From: Nilaparvata lugens
Taxonomy: Eukaryota; Arthropoda; Insecta; Hemiptera; Delphacidae
DNA: 64,000 bases
Assembly: GCF_014356525.2 (NCBI RefSeq)
Contig: NC_052518.1
Span: forward strand, 6,987,162 to 7,051,161
Direction of reading: 5' to 3'
The first letter of the stretch is position 1. Each line of letters opens with the position of its first letter. Shown in pieces: positions 22,661 to 33,652 of this stretch. Both the position numbers and the translations under genes were made by a program. The notes below the pieces were generated by a model. It had not been told where the DNA came from. It did not search any database and was given only the letters and a program-made list of their open reading frames with translations.

Positions 22661-23898
22661 ATAACTTGGCTGATACTACTATGGTCACTTTAGTAGACTC
22701 AATTTTCCTTCACAGTTCTACGCCGACCAATCATGTGCGATATTACACTTGTACAAACCACTCCAACTATCGCTCTCTCATTGGCCAATGCCAATACGTC
22801 ATCACATCAGAAATGATAACGCCTTGTTATTCTAAATTTATTCAAAACTAAATTAATTCAATTCACTCGTCATATATTAATTTACCACAACAACATGGAA
22901 CGTCGTGATATATTTATTCTCGATTGGGAATTATCAAACAGTGCGATTTTTTTCCAGAATTTGAATTCATTGAAGATTATCAGTTTTTTCATAATTTTCA
23001 TTACAGTCTAGACTGTTCAAAATAAGAATATAATGTTTTGAAATGATGAAGAACATGAATTATTCAAGGTTATTTAAAGACTCACTTTAAATTAAGATGA
23101 GAAGTTATTGATAAAATTGTTGGTAAATGCAATAGTATGCTTCTTTTCACCCAAAATATATTAATTCAATTGAGAAATTTTCGAAATTTTATAATAAACC
23201 TCACCACATTATTTCTAGATTTTTGGTATTCGTGATATCAAATATCATGAAATTATGATCTACTAAGCTGTATCACGTTCATCAAGCTCCACTGCAGACT
23301 GACTAATTAACAGTGTACTTGATCATTAATTATATGTAAACTTAAACCTGGTGAACCTGAGATACATTTCAGGTTCTGTCGAACTATTATCCTGTTTATT
23401 ATATATAATTCTAGAAATTGAGTTCATCAATAAATTTATTCTCTCTAGTAAAATTGAAGGAAAATGGTCTACTGATTTTCTCTTCATCATTCTCTTCATC
23501 ACTGGAAATTTATTTCCATCACTCACTTTCTTTTTTTCTCTCTCTTTCCCCCTCACTCCCACTCTCTCTCTCACTCTCCCGGGCGTGTGTTGATGGGAAG
23601 GATATTATTTTATATCATTTACAGACAATCGAAAATTATTTGTTGAAACATCGCCGATTTATGAAGTATCTTCACATTATTATAATATCGTTATTCTAAT
23701 TGCATTCAATCTTTATTCTTATTAACTAATTTTTTATACTTTGTAAAATAATTAGCAATACCTTCATTCAATTGAAAATGAGACTTTTCTGGCTCGAAAT
23801 CGGTTTTCAAGTCCGAGGCCGTAGGCCGAGAGCCGGAAAAACATTTTTGCCCGTGGTGTGGACGCTATTTTTCGCCACACAGAAAAATAAACAATTTA
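22661..23898. other. Unassigned DNA with a CT-rich tract
   Basis: A pyrimidine-rich microsatellite lies at 23521-23580. The overlapping open frames at 23326-23699 follow this biased composition. The stretch 23790-23885 looks like a dispersed repeat but has no second copy here. Confidence 0.45.
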
Positions 23899-23906
23899 AT
23901 ATAATA

Positions 23907-23957
<51 letters not shown>
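23899..23957. repeat. (TA)n microsatellite
   Basis: About 58 bp of nearly pure TA. The foldback element immediately downstream is inserted in it, and TA repeats resume at 25055. Confidence 0.95.
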
Positions 23958-23960
<3 letters not shown>

Positions 23961-25054
23961 GGTGATTCACGAGGATATGCGGTAACTTTGAGAGCTCATT
24001 CAATATGTAAAAATAATGAAAAAAACTTATATAAACATAGGTCCGGAAATGTTTCGTTAGCGAGTTATACAGGGTTAAAGATTTCGCCTGGATTTCAGTT
24101 CCGCTGAGTAAATGAAGACTCTCTGAATTCTGGGAAGTTAAATTAGGGGCAAATGCCATTGTTTCTTATGGTTTTTTACCTGAAAAATTGATTAGAACAG
24201 GTCCCAGAACTGTAAGATGAGTAGTTTTTGAGTAATCCAGTGTAAAATGCAAAAACATTGAGTAAAAAAACACAATTTTTACATTTGGCCAGCAATCGCT
24301 TTGTTATTTTACCAATAAACTGATCAAATTTCAGAACAAAACTTGTAGAAAATTTAATTCTAAACAAAACGGTATGATTAAAGTATACAGAAAGTGAACA
24401 GATAATCGATTAAAGGAAGTTTTATTGATCAATTACGTTCAATAAAACTTCCTTTAATCGATTATCTGTTCACTTTCTGTATACTTTAATCATACCGTTT
24501 TGTTTAGAATTAAATTTTCTACAAGTTTTGTTCTGAAATTTGATCAGTTTATTGGTAAAATAACAAAAGGAAGTTTTATTGTTCAATAAAACTTGCTTTA
24601 ATCGATTATCTTTTCACTTTCTGTATACTTTAATCATACCGTTTTGTTTAGAATTAAATTTTCTACAAGTTTTGTTCTGAAATTTGATCAGTTTATTGGT
24701 AAAATAACAAAGCGATTGCTGGCCAAATGTAAAAATTGTGTTTTTTTACTCAATGTTTTTGCATTTTACACTGGATTACTCAAAAACTACTCATCTTACA
24801 GTTCTGGGACCTGTTCTAATCAATTTTTCAGGTAAAAAACCATAAGAAACAATGGCATTTGCCCCTAATTTAACTTCCCAGAATTTTAGAGAGTCTTCAT
24901 TTACTCAGCGGAACTGAAATCCAGGCGAAATCTTTAACCCTGTATAACTCGCTAACGAAACATTTCCGGACCTATGTTTATATAAGTTTTTTTCATTATT
25001 TTTACATATAGAATGAGCTCTCAAAGTTACCGCATATCCTCGTGAATCACCCTG
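23958..25054. mobile_element. 1.1-kb foldback with nearly identical arms
   Basis: Ends CAGGGTGATTCACGAGGAT and its inverse, TA on both sides. The arms 23958-24440 and about 24589-25054 are almost identical: the 63-codon frames at 24176-24367 (minus) and 24644-24835 (plus) translate to the same peptide. A segment is duplicated directly at 24443-24568 and 24589-24712. No transposase. The end resembles the mariner fragment at 16207. Confidence 0.9.
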
Positions 25055-25084
25055 TATATATATATATATGAGAATGATTGTTTA

Positions 25085-25422
25085 TTAAGCACTTCCAAAA
25101 GCAAAAGTGGAAGGTCATAGCTCTTGCAAATCTAAGGTAATCTGAATATCAGGAAATTGTCCAAGTATTTTTATTTTTATTCTGATTTGTCTAAATAACC
25201 TGAAAGATTATGTTCAATTATGTAAGAGGTTGAGTTTAATACTTTTTATTCTACAAATGACAATAAGATGATATTATTATAAATGTTTAATTATTATTGA
25301 ATAATAAACACGAATAATGAAAAGTTCTTTGATCAGTTGTTTTAGCACACTTGAAATTTGGCCAATCTGAATGTCAACGTCAACAATGCTTGTTGTCGAC
25401 TTCGGAAGTTTAGGTTAGAAGT
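25085..25422. other. Unassigned AT-rich DNA
   Basis: Nothing recognised. Confidence 0.5.
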
Positions 25423-25830
25423 TCTATCCTACTCTGACAATCGAATTTGAATAGTTTATAATAAATATCTATCTGTATTTCATTCATCCAAATAAAATGA
25501 TAGTATATTATTGCAGATTACTTTATTCAATTTTAGAAGCATAAACTGATTCCGTTTCATAAACTATTTGTGAAAACGTTCAGCACCATGGATATTGCCC
25601 AATTAGTTCCAAAATTATCCACCAGGTTTCGTGATAAACGCAGTACTATGAGGTTTGAGGTTAGATTCTATTATACTCTGAAAATTAAATTTGAATAGTT
25701 TATAATATCTTATTTGTATTTCATTCATTCGAATAAAATGATAGTAACTTATTGAAAAATACTTTATTCAATTCTAGAAGCATAAACTGACTCCGTTTTA
25801 TAAACTATTTTATAAACACGTCCACATCAA
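25423..25830. repeat. Direct repeat of about 165 bp, offset about 243
   Basis: GAATTTGAATAGTTTATAATA-like, AATAAAATGATAGTA and TACTTTATTCAATT blocks occur in both 25423-25583 and 25665-25830, at roughly 85 percent identity by eye. Confidence 0.7.
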
Positions 25831-25839
25831 ATCAGAATC

Positions 25840-26030
25840 AGCTGACTTCAAGGCTATTTTACAGCCCTAGGGCCGTAAAACTTTTACCGCCTGGTCAGAA
25901 AACATCACTTTCGGCCTCCATATGACGCACGAAAACCAGCTCATTACATCCAAGTGGGGCGAAAATGAATGTATAAGCCAGAAATATTGTAACATACATA
26001 ATAAAGAACTCTAATCTAATCTAATCTCTC
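25840..26030 (+). mobile_element. Probable retroposon with (TCTAA)n tail
   Basis: Ends AATAAAGAACTCTAATC followed by further CTAAT units. Contains the small palindrome ACAGCCCTAGGGCCGT. No coding region. Confidence 0.35.
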
Positions 26031-26224
26031 TCCTCTCTCACCCTCTCCCTTTCACTGTTCGATTTTTCAGCGTTAATCTGGATTTTGTAATATGTATATT
26101 TTTTCCTGTATGTAATGTAAGAGTATGTGTGACAGAAGACCCAGAGTCCTAACGTTGCTCTTAATAAGGCAATTATTCAATTCTCTCTCTCAATTTTCCT
26201 CTCACTCCTATTTTGCTGATTGTA

Positions 26225-26330
26225 ACCAAATTCATTCATTCATCATTCATTTATTAGAGCAAACAATACAATAGTCGGAAAAGAAAAACAAGGCTATTGC
26301 CCAAAACTTCTTCAATTTCCTAATTTCATC
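26225..26330 (-). mobile_element. LINE 3' UTR and tail, minus strand
   Basis: On the minus strand AGTTTTGGGCAATAGCCTTG is followed by CTAATAAATGAATGATG and (AATG)n. Same layout as the LINE 3' ends at 10733-11092 and 45000-45090. Confidence 0.5.
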
Positions 26331-26387
26331 CAATTATTTTGTTTCCAGTTATTTTGTTGGATTGCATGTTACTTGTTACATATTGAG

Positions 26388-26556
26388 GTGAGTACAAACT
26401 TATGCGCCACCAACACGTGCATTTCACCTTCCATCAGCTGATGATATGCTTATTATAACTATAGTGGAGGAACAGTAAAATACAGATATAATAAGCATAA
26501 CATCAGCTAATGAAAAATGAAATGCGTGTGTTCGTAGCGCATAAATCTGTACGCAC
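26388..26556. mobile_element. 169-bp MITE
   Basis: Arms of about 70 bp, starting GTGAGTACAAACTTATGCGC and the inverse of GCGCATAAATCTGTACGCAC. They share GATATGCTTATTATA-type sequence close to the centre. Target duplication not clear. Confidence 0.75.
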
Positions 26557-26737
26557 GTGAGAAACTGAATGGCTTCTGTTAATGAAGAATCCCTTGCGGA
26601 ATGAAATACTTTCACTTGTAATATTGAGCTAGGGAAAATAATTTTTGACCATATATTTCCAATTGATTAGAATATTTGAAAGAATAAGATGTTGATATTG
26701 TCAATACCACTTATTCGAAAATTAATTCATATTACAG

Positions 26738-26775
26738 AACCAGGTTTCATGGTAACACCTAACACATCTTCAAGT
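26738..26775 (-). ncRNA. Hammerhead-like motif, inverted partner
   Basis: The left arm of the same palindrome reads, on the minus strand, TTGAAGA, a stem-II region, GAAA and CCTGGTTC. One core base (C3 to T) differs from the plus-strand copy. Confidence 0.4.
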
Positions 26776-26848
26776 GAACTAATGTGTTTGTTATTGTTGA
26801 AGGAACAGGAAAATCCAATTTCAGGTTATGTGTTGGTCATTAGTTCAG

Positions 26849-26885
26849 CTGAAGATGTGGTAGGTATTACCATGAAACCTGGTTC
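26849..26885 (+). ncRNA. Hammerhead-ribozyme-like motif with canonical core boxes
   Basis: CTGAAGA (26849-26855) matches CUGANGA. It is followed by TG and a 5-bp stem II TGGTA/TACCA with loop GGTAT, then GAAA (26874-26877). CCTGG gives a minimal stem III and GTT a permitted cleavage triplet. CAG just before and CTG just after the core pair as stem I, with further pairs TA/TA beyond two mismatches. Such minimal type I hammerheads are known in Penelope-like elements. Self-cleavage is a prediction. Confidence 0.55.
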
Positions 26886-26956
26886 TGTAATATGAATTAA
26901 TTTTCGAATAAATTAAAGTGTTATTGGCAGTATCAACATCTTATTCTTTCAATTAT

Positions 26957-27605
26957 GGAGAAATACCACAATATCTCATACCATAAAATCAAATGATTAG
27001 AATATACTGCAACTCTCAGGTTTCCCTAGCTGAATCCTAAACTGAACTTTCAATTGTTTGCAATGCACAGAATCATTGTAAGCAATCATGTTCCGAGATT
27101 TAAATAGATTTCGTTTAAAACCGATCTACATCAACCGATATCATCATCATCGATCTACCTTATTGATCAGCTTGTCCCAAACGTTATTTCATCGTTTTGG
27201 TGAAACGGGAAATCTCACAGCACTCAGCTTCTATAAAACGTCCCCTAAGTCCCTAAGCCCATTTCGAGAGGCGGGAGAGGGGAGCAGGAGATTTCCCGGG
27301 TAGCCTGGAGGTGATGTGTGAGAGAGATAAAGTGAGAATCAGTGAGAAAGTGAAAGAGAGAGTGAGTGGGCGGAAGCGACAACCTTTTTGCTGTACTGTT
27401 GTGCTCGTTATTTATTTGAGGATTAGTGAACAGGGAATCTCTTGCCTATTAAAAATGAAAAAAAAACATTTGTTGCAATGTAGGTCTACATTCCAGGAAT
27501 TTGATAAATGTTAATGCCAGAAAATGATCCATAAATCTTTTTTTAAAATTCTATATTCAACAAATAAATATATAAATTACAACCATTTGTTTATCGCCCA
27601 TATGA
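26957..27605. other. Unassigned DNA
   Basis: Two adjoining plus frames at 27088-27303 and 27311-27514 have no recognisable family. A purine-rich GA tract lies at 27320-27372. Confidence 0.45.
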
Positions 27606-27613
27606 ACCTCAAG

Positions 27614-28059
27614 CAGAGCTTAATTTGTGCCGGAATGCAACGGAACGGTGTTCCGGTACCTCCCAGGGAGACCGGAACGTACCGGAACGTAACGTAGTTG
27701 CAGCTAAAAATCACAACTCGCGTCCACACGCATGTGAATGAGTAAATATGACACAATCATGTGAGGCGATACTCCGTCTTTTGAGGATCAACTCTTGGTT
27801 GCGTGAAGCCTTTCAAACCTTCAAGGTTTCTCCATCTATTAGGTCGTGTTTATACTTTACAGTTTGGCTACGTCATCGTATGATTTACGTATGATTACCA
27901 TTTAATTTGATAAATTCTGTATTTGTTTCACGTTAAACTTAATTGAAAACAGACTTGAAACCGGGTTTAAAGGCTAAATTTGGAGAAATTTTCCGGGGGT
28001 GGCCCCGGAATTTGAATTTGCTGAGTTCCGGCACTTGAAAATTAACAAATTAAGCACTG
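27614..28059. mobile_element. 446-bp non-autonomous hAT-like element
   Basis: Ends CAGAGCTTAATTTGT and the inverse of ACAAATTAAGCACTG. Flanking octamers ACCTCAAG (27606-27613) and ACGTCAAG (28060-28067) agree at 7 of 8, as for a hAT duplication. Inside the left end is a CCGGAACGTACCGGAACG duplication, and GTGCCGG-type blocks lie just inside both ends. No transposase. Confidence 0.85.
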
Positions 28060-28067
28060 ACGTCAAG

Positions 28068-28514
28068 GGTCTGTATTTGGGTTGACGAATCAATAGTCGA
28101 TCAGAGATCAAACATAAAACTTATAGATGGGTTAAAACCAGAATGTATAGATTGTTAAATTGCCTCACTCTGGCTATAGCATTACAGTGAATCCCTGATA
28201 AACCGTCACTCAAGAGATACGTAATCGTAAAAATGAGAGTTCAATATCAAAATTGAAATACTTTCATATTTCTGGCAAAATGAAAACTGTCATGTAGTTT
28301 TGAACATGGTTTTATAACCATGTGATATTAAAAAAAAAGAATATTAGCTGTTGTAGCTTCAGTGGCAGAAGATACCTCACACACGGTTTGGGATGAATCG
28401 TAAAGTTGCTACAAATCGTAAATCGTCTGTATCAGCGAGGATAAATTTAATGATGGGAGTTTATGATGAATTTTCGTAAAGTTTAGTATTTCGTCAGTGA
28501 TTTGGTAAGCGATT
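28068..28514. other. Unassigned DNA
   Basis: Nothing recognised. Confidence 0.5.
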
Positions 28515-28620
28515 TTTTTTGTATTGGCCCTTTTCGGGATTAATACATATTCTCAGAATCGGATTAGTTTTTTTGTATTAGCCCTTTTCGGGATTAATAC
28601 ATACTCTCAGAATCGGATTA
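28515..28620. repeat. Tandem duplication, 2 x 53 bp
   Basis: CCCTTTTCGGGATTAATACA and TCTCAGAATCGGATTA occur twice at a 53-base offset. The unit contains the small palindrome CCCTTTTCGGG. Confidence 0.85.
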
Positions 28621-28819
28621 TCAATTTCGTTAAACACTATACAGTGTAATGAATAGATGTTTGAGTGTGTCTTGAAGAAGTGTAAATTAATTTACCTCAT
28701 TAAAATCACCTCATTTAGGTTTTTTTTATAAAAAATTAAGAAGGTATAGTTTTATAGGATTAGTTTTGGGTTTATCTTGTTGATTCTCTTACAATCATTT
28801 TCTGACGTTGTGATTGCGT

Positions 28820-28956
28820 AATAGTATCTTACGTCACATGGACGGGAAGGGGCCTTTTGCAGGCGAGAATGTTGTTTCTAATGAGGCGTTAGCCGAGACT
28901 AGAATTCCATTCGAGCACTGCAAAAGACATTCACGTCCAAGTAACGTACACTATTT
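28820..28956. mobile_element. MITE, TACGTCA-ended family, copy 1
   Basis: Inverted ends ATAGTATCTTACGTCAC and the inverse of GTAACGTACACTAT. An inverted paralogue including flanks is at 32350-32560, and a third member with the same ends is at 31319-31454. Confidence 0.7.
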
Positions 28957-29008
28957 TTTGTCATAATAATCTAAAGAGGAATAATTGAGAAATGGAAAAA
29001 ATTACTAC

Positions 29009-29709
29009 ATGCATCCCTTAGACCAGTTATAGAATAGACACGCTGGGAAGTCTAGCCTCTGAAGCCAACATCTACTGCCAAATCCACCCATCTTGACGTC
29101 ACAACAGTGACGTCACGCATCGTATGGAAATCTTTTAGATTGTGTCTATTTCAGATTCATGGTGTTTTTGGGTTATTTCTAGCTACGGGCAAAAAATATA
29201 TCGGTTGAGTTATAATGTGTTATGTGGTATTGGCTTCAAAGTTATAATGTGTTTTGAAAATAATAAGGTACGGTAGCCTACAAAACTAATTTATTGTCAT
29301 GCTGCAATGAGTTCACTTACATCATAACCAAGGATAATATTACAGTTACAACTTACAATATTCAGGTGTATAAATTTCAACTTACGCATGAAAAGATATT
29401 CCACTTTTTTTCCTAAAAATTTCAGTGCAATTATATGCTGCGCAGGAGATTACCATTTTCATAAATAATAATTACATAAATAAATAACAATCTGCTATGG
29501 AAAACAAGCTATGTTTAACAACAATGTAAGTTGAACACCACAAACACTTACACAACAAACTCAAAAAAAAATTATAATTTCTATACGATGTGTGACGTCA
29601 CTGTTGTGACGTCAAGATGGGTGGATTTGGCAGTAGATGTTGGCTTCATCGACTTTCAGTATGAATATACAATGGGCAGTGTCTATTCTATAACTGGTCT
29701 AGGATGCAT
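29009..29709. mobile_element. 701-bp MITE with CRE-like motifs, nested
   Basis: Ends ATGCATCCCTTAGACCAG and the inverse of CTGGTCTAGGATGCAT; arms about 110 bp share CCAACATCTACTGCCAAATC. Each arm holds two TGACGTCA octamers, the CREB/ATF consensus. The flanks on both sides match a contiguous inverted paralogue at about 32280-32380, indicating insertion into an older repeat. No coding frame. Confidence 0.8.
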
Positions 29710-29982
29710 TCTATAAACATAACCTAGTTTACAAATTCTGAATCGGGAATTTTTGTGGAAGTTGAAAAAACTTGAGCGCTGAAGGTGTTTTTTTTGTGGC
29801 AGTTTTGCTGTTCCTATTTCGGAACTAGGAAACATACTCGACTGTAAAGAAAACATATGGTTTCATTACAGTAGAGTATGCTGTAATGAAAATCATATGT
29901 TTATTTGTTCTGCAAACAGCTGTTTCGGCTTGATTTCATGCATGGAAAACAGCTGTGATTAAATGACTATGACAAAAATGGA
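29710..29982. repeat. Half copy of the foldback at 31829-32180 with its outer flank
   Basis: 29810-29982 matches one arm of that foldback and stops at its centre. 29715-29800 matches the inverse of 32195-32290. Together with 28820-28990 it forms one arm of a long inverted duplication. Confidence 0.7.
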
Positions 29983-29984
29983 AT

Positions 29985-30621
29985 GAATTCGATCAGAGCA
30001 ACAGATGCTATCAAGATATTGATCACGGAGGCTAGCATATCATATTCTGAACGGAAACATGCATGTAATAGTAGTTAGCTAGTCATGAGACAATTGTAGG
30101 AAAATCCACAGGTATCTGGATGCTTCCTAGCTAAAAGTAGTGTGGAGGGATTTAGTTGGAGCCCCTCAGGGATAAAAACCCCCGATCCTAGGAGTCACGT
30201 TTCTCCAAAGCAAGCGTGAGGCCTTCAGGCATGTATCAAAAAGGTTTTCCTGAAACTCTGCCAAGAAAACACTTGTTGACATGGTGAAAGATGGAAACGT
30301 CTCTTGTCTTAAGGACGAAGAGGGCTTAGAGAGCAGCAAAAAAGAAAAATGATAAAGAGAACAGTGCTGCTGACCTGTCGAACGTAAAACGCCCCATGAA
30401 TGCTCTAGCTTTATCAAGGAGTTTACAAAAAACTACTTTATCGTGTTAGCTGTATTTTATGAGATTATTTTTCGTTTGTGACCCAATTTAATTTAGTTTC
30501 TTCAAATTACAAATAGTGAAACATGTCCATTCAGTGCCACTAACATTTGTTTTCGCGCAGTTTGGTGCTGTATAATGTCTACAATGACTGTCATTGTTTG
30601 AAAAAATCTTCAAAATATTAT
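29985..30621. other. Unassigned DNA
   Basis: An 83-codon minus frame at 30166-30417 has no recognised family. No foldback seen. Confidence 0.45.
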
Positions 30622-30625
30622 TTAA

Positions 30626-31021
30626 CCCACATATTCATGATTGGCCAGATATGGCACAAACTGTTTTTGATTGATAAATAGAGAAATGATAGAATTAAAT
30701 TATGATGAAATAAGTATGTATTTATAATTCAGATTTGTAAAAATAATATTTTCCTGTATTCAAATTCATTGAATAAACAAAATAATATGACTTGATGAAA
30801 ATCAGTAGTAGTCATATGAATGCCATGATGTAGTAGGCACTGAGAAAACATGATATTATTGTCAGTCTATTCACGACAGCTGGTTTGAACTTCTGTATAA
30901 ATGAATGCCAGGTTTGTGCCAGATGTGTTCCATCATGTTTGGATGAGAACCTTTGCTAGTTAGCTGAGATATTAACTGATTTATGGCTTGGGTCAGATAT
31001 GACCCAGCATGCATTGAAGGG
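30626..31021. mobile_element. Possible piggyBac-like MITE (TTAA)
   Basis: CCC immediately follows TTAA at 30622-30625, and GGG immediately precedes TTAA at 31022-31025. The first 19 bases of each end agree at about 12 positions. Near the ends are GGCCAGATATGGCA and GGTCAGATATGACC. TTAA with CCC/GGG ends is the piggyBac signature. The repeats are short, so the call is moderate. Confidence 0.5.
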
Positions 31022-31318
31022 TTAAGAATGTTATCAGTTACAGGGAGATAGATAGATATACTTACTTAATTCATACTTTCTTCCTTAGTGATCAGGGAGT
31101 TAATTAGATATCTGAATTGATTGTTTCTTTAGTGAACCTGAATTAGTCCTTGTCCTAGGGGTTGACACATAAGTTACGTCAAATAAGCACTCTTATTCAC
31201 GTTCCCTTAAATCAGACAAACATTTACTTCCTGAGTCCGGCATGTAAAGAGTCTCTATCGGTATACACTTAATATATTTATTAAAATAAACATTATACAA
31301 TGCCTTTCCACATTATAA

Positions 31319-31454
31319 AATAGTACTTTACGTCACAAGTCCGGTAACGGTAGTTTACCGCATAAGTATGATTGTTTCTGCCCGAAACGTAGTTGAGGGC
31401 AGAATTATCATACAAATGCGGTGAATACGTTACCGTACAAGTTACGTACAATAT
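31319..31454. mobile_element. MITE, TACGTCA-ended family, copy 2
   Basis: Arms start AATAGTACTTTACGTCAC and the inverse of GTTACGTACAATATT, sharing CGGTAACG and TGCCC blocks near the centre. Confidence 0.7.
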
Positions 31455-31828
31455 TGTTTGCCATACTTTTCTCAGCAAGAATAATATTGCTGAGAAACAG
31501 TAACTATTACCGTACCCGCTGCTGTTCGAGTTACAAATTCTATAAACATGACCTAGCCCATAGCTCCTAGGTCATTACATACCCATCTAGCTCAAATAGA
31601 ATAATAAAGGCCAATGTTAAAAAATGTCAGATGAGTTCTTATAACTTGAAACTTATTAGATGAGTTCTAATAATATTTGAGTTATTCTATTAGTTACTTA
31701 TATATGATTAACCCACTTTCTTCTTCTCACTAAAGTTCTCAACAATAAGAAGTTTAAATTATTATTACCAATATAACAACTGAAGACTATAACGCTAAGA
31801 CTATATAGCTATTTGAATCGATTTGAAT

Positions 31829-32180
31829 GTTCTAATTTCGGAACTGGGAAACATACTCGACTGTAAAGAAAACCATATGATCTCCTTACAGTATAGTATG
31901 CTGTAATGAAAATCACATGTTTTCTTGTTCTGCAAACAGTTGTTTACCGGCTTGATTTGATGCATGGGAAACAGCTGCAATTGAGTAAGTATGACAAAAA
32001 TGATATTTTTTGTCATAGTCATTCAATTTTAGCTGTTTTCCATGCATGAAATCAAGCCGGTAAGCAGCTGTTTGCAGAGCAAATAAAGATATGATTCTCA
32101 TCACAGCATACTGTACTGTAATGAAACCATAATATGTTTCCTTTTCAGTCGTGTATGTTTCCTAGTTCCGAAATAGGAAC
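31829..32180. mobile_element. 352-bp foldback element
   Basis: Arms 31829-32003 and 32008-32180 meet at a near-perfect centre (TGACAAAAATG / TTTTTTGTCA). They share CGGCTTGATTTGATGCATGG-type and CATACTCGACTGTAAAG-type sequences in inverse order. The right flank continues to 32290 with similarity to 29715-29800. Overlapping minus frames of 63 and 73 codons are not credible genes. Confidence 0.8.
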
Positions 32181-32387
32181 AGTAAAAATTGTACAAAAAA
32201 CCAACTTCAGCGCTCCATGTGGAAGTTTCGTCAACTTCCACAAAATTTCTGATTCAGAATTTGTAAACTAGGCTATGTTTATTGCCTATGTGTAATTGTG
32301 TATAGCCTACATGTAGTAACTTCAGCACAAGCAGGTGATGTTTTCTATTTCTCAATAATTCTCCTTTAGATTATTATTACAAAAATT

Positions 32388-32528
32388 AATATGTACGTCA
32401 CTTGGACGTCAGCCGAGTCTTTTGCAGTGCTCGGATGAAAAATTCTAGTCTCGGCTAACGCCTCGACTAGAAACGTCATTCTCGCCTGCAAAAGACCCTT
32501 TCCCATCCTTTTGACGTAAGATACTATA
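32388..32528. mobile_element. MITE, TACGTCA-ended family, copy 3
   Basis: AATATGTACGTCACTTGGAC at one end and TTGACGTAAGATACTATACT at the other. It and its flanks are the inverse of 28800-28990. Confidence 0.7.
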
Positions 32529-32837
32529 CTTTCAAATGACTGTCTTCATTGTTGACATATTGACGTAGTCTCCACTGAAAGTACTTAATAGTTTTTGTGT
32601 AGTTTTTCCTAGAAGATCCTCAAAGTCATTTAACTTTGTACTTTTCATTTTTTGGTCACTTAATTAATGTACAAATACAGTCTTACGAATCAGCAAAAGC
32701 CACGTCCATCAAACATGGGTGGCACTGCTGGATTTGCCAATAGGCTTGGTAGACCTCGGGCCTTTGGACGTTGCTCCTTAGGGGCGCACAGCGTAGAAAA
32801 AGTGGAAATAATAAGGTAGTCAGAACTTGACAAATTT

Positions 32838-33200
32838 TTCTAATTTATTCGATTGAAAAATAAGGCTAAGACAGGATTCTGAAGATTCTAAATTGTTAAA
32901 CTATTTTTCAATTAACTTCAAAATATAATTGAAACAATCTAATTGTTCCAGATTCGAAATCGAATCAAATAATATTGAATACTCCTACTTTCACTAATAC
33001 CAGACTAATTGAAGAAAAATAAGTTTAAGACAGGATTCTGATTTTACAGCTCATTGTAAGAAATAATTGTTGGTAAAGTGTTAGGCTATTTTTCAATTAA
33101 TTTCAAAATATAATTGAGACAATCTAATTGTTCCAGATTCAAAATCGAATCAAATAATAATATTGATCTCCTACTTTTACTAATACCAGATTGATTGAAC
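32838..33200. repeat. Tandem duplication of about 175 bp
   Basis: TAAGACAGGATTCTG, CTATTTTTCAATTAA and CAATCTAATTGTTCCAGATT each occur twice. Offsets of about 160 and 185 bases show a small indel between copies. Confidence 0.75.
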
Positions 33201-33224
33201 TCACAATATTCGCTACTGGAAATA

Positions 33225-33378
33225 ATAAATAGAAAGAAAAAGAAAAATCTCAGTGCCCTTTTTGAATTATTTAATCACAACATGTGATTATCACTTGAAA
33301 ATGGCATCAATGTTGAAACATGTTGTAATTAAATAATTCAAAAAGGGTACTGAGAGTTTTATTTTTCTTTCTATTTAT
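33225..33378. mobile_element. PLE-type palindrome, family 4
   Basis: Arms share ATAAATAGAAAGAAAAA and CCCTTTTTGAATTATTTAAT. The centre holds a hammerhead-like core. The general layout matches the other PLE-type palindromes. Confidence 0.6.
33290..33330 (+). ncRNA. Hammerhead-like motif (TTGAAAA core)
   Basis: TTGAAAA at 33295-33301, T, weak stem II GGC/GTT, GAAA at 33315-33318, CATG as palindromic stem III, and GTT. TACA- before and GTAAT after the core pair at four of five positions as stem I. Core positions 3 and 8 are T and A. Activity is unproven. Confidence 0.35.
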
Positions 33379-33652
33379 ATAACAAGTAGCCCTATAAGGA
33401 AAAGAGATAAATAAGACGGAAATAATAAGTATAGTAATTCAATAAACTGAAACAAAACCATCACTTTCTATAGAGCTTACACATTTCGTTGATTCAGCTT
33501 CCATCTACCGGACAAATACAATACTACGTCCAGGTTCGATAATATCTCTTCCACCAATCGCAAACGACCAGCTTCGTTCTAGAATATGCCCTTCAATCCT
33601 ATTGGTCGATGACAAATTATATACTCCGTTTTGTGGAAGTGAGTTAGCAATT

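Larger units (their letters stand above)
26676..26953. mobile_element. PLE-type palindrome, family 3
   Basis: Arms 26676-26790 and 26830-26953 are inverse copies sharing GAAAGAATAAGATGTTGATA and CAGAACCAGGTTTCATGGTA. Each arm contains a hammerhead-like core. The layout (core, then an AT-rich stretch with AATAAA) is that of the PLE 3' ends in this window; the PLE origin is inferred from that. Confidence 0.65.

Noticed and set aside
22551..22800. Promoter cluster of CCAAT boxes
   Set aside because: Part of the repetition comes from a 53-bp tandem duplication, and no start site, TATA context or gene follows.
24176..24835. Two identical 63-residue frames on opposite strands
   Set aside because: They are the two arms of one palindrome; nothing suggests a protein.
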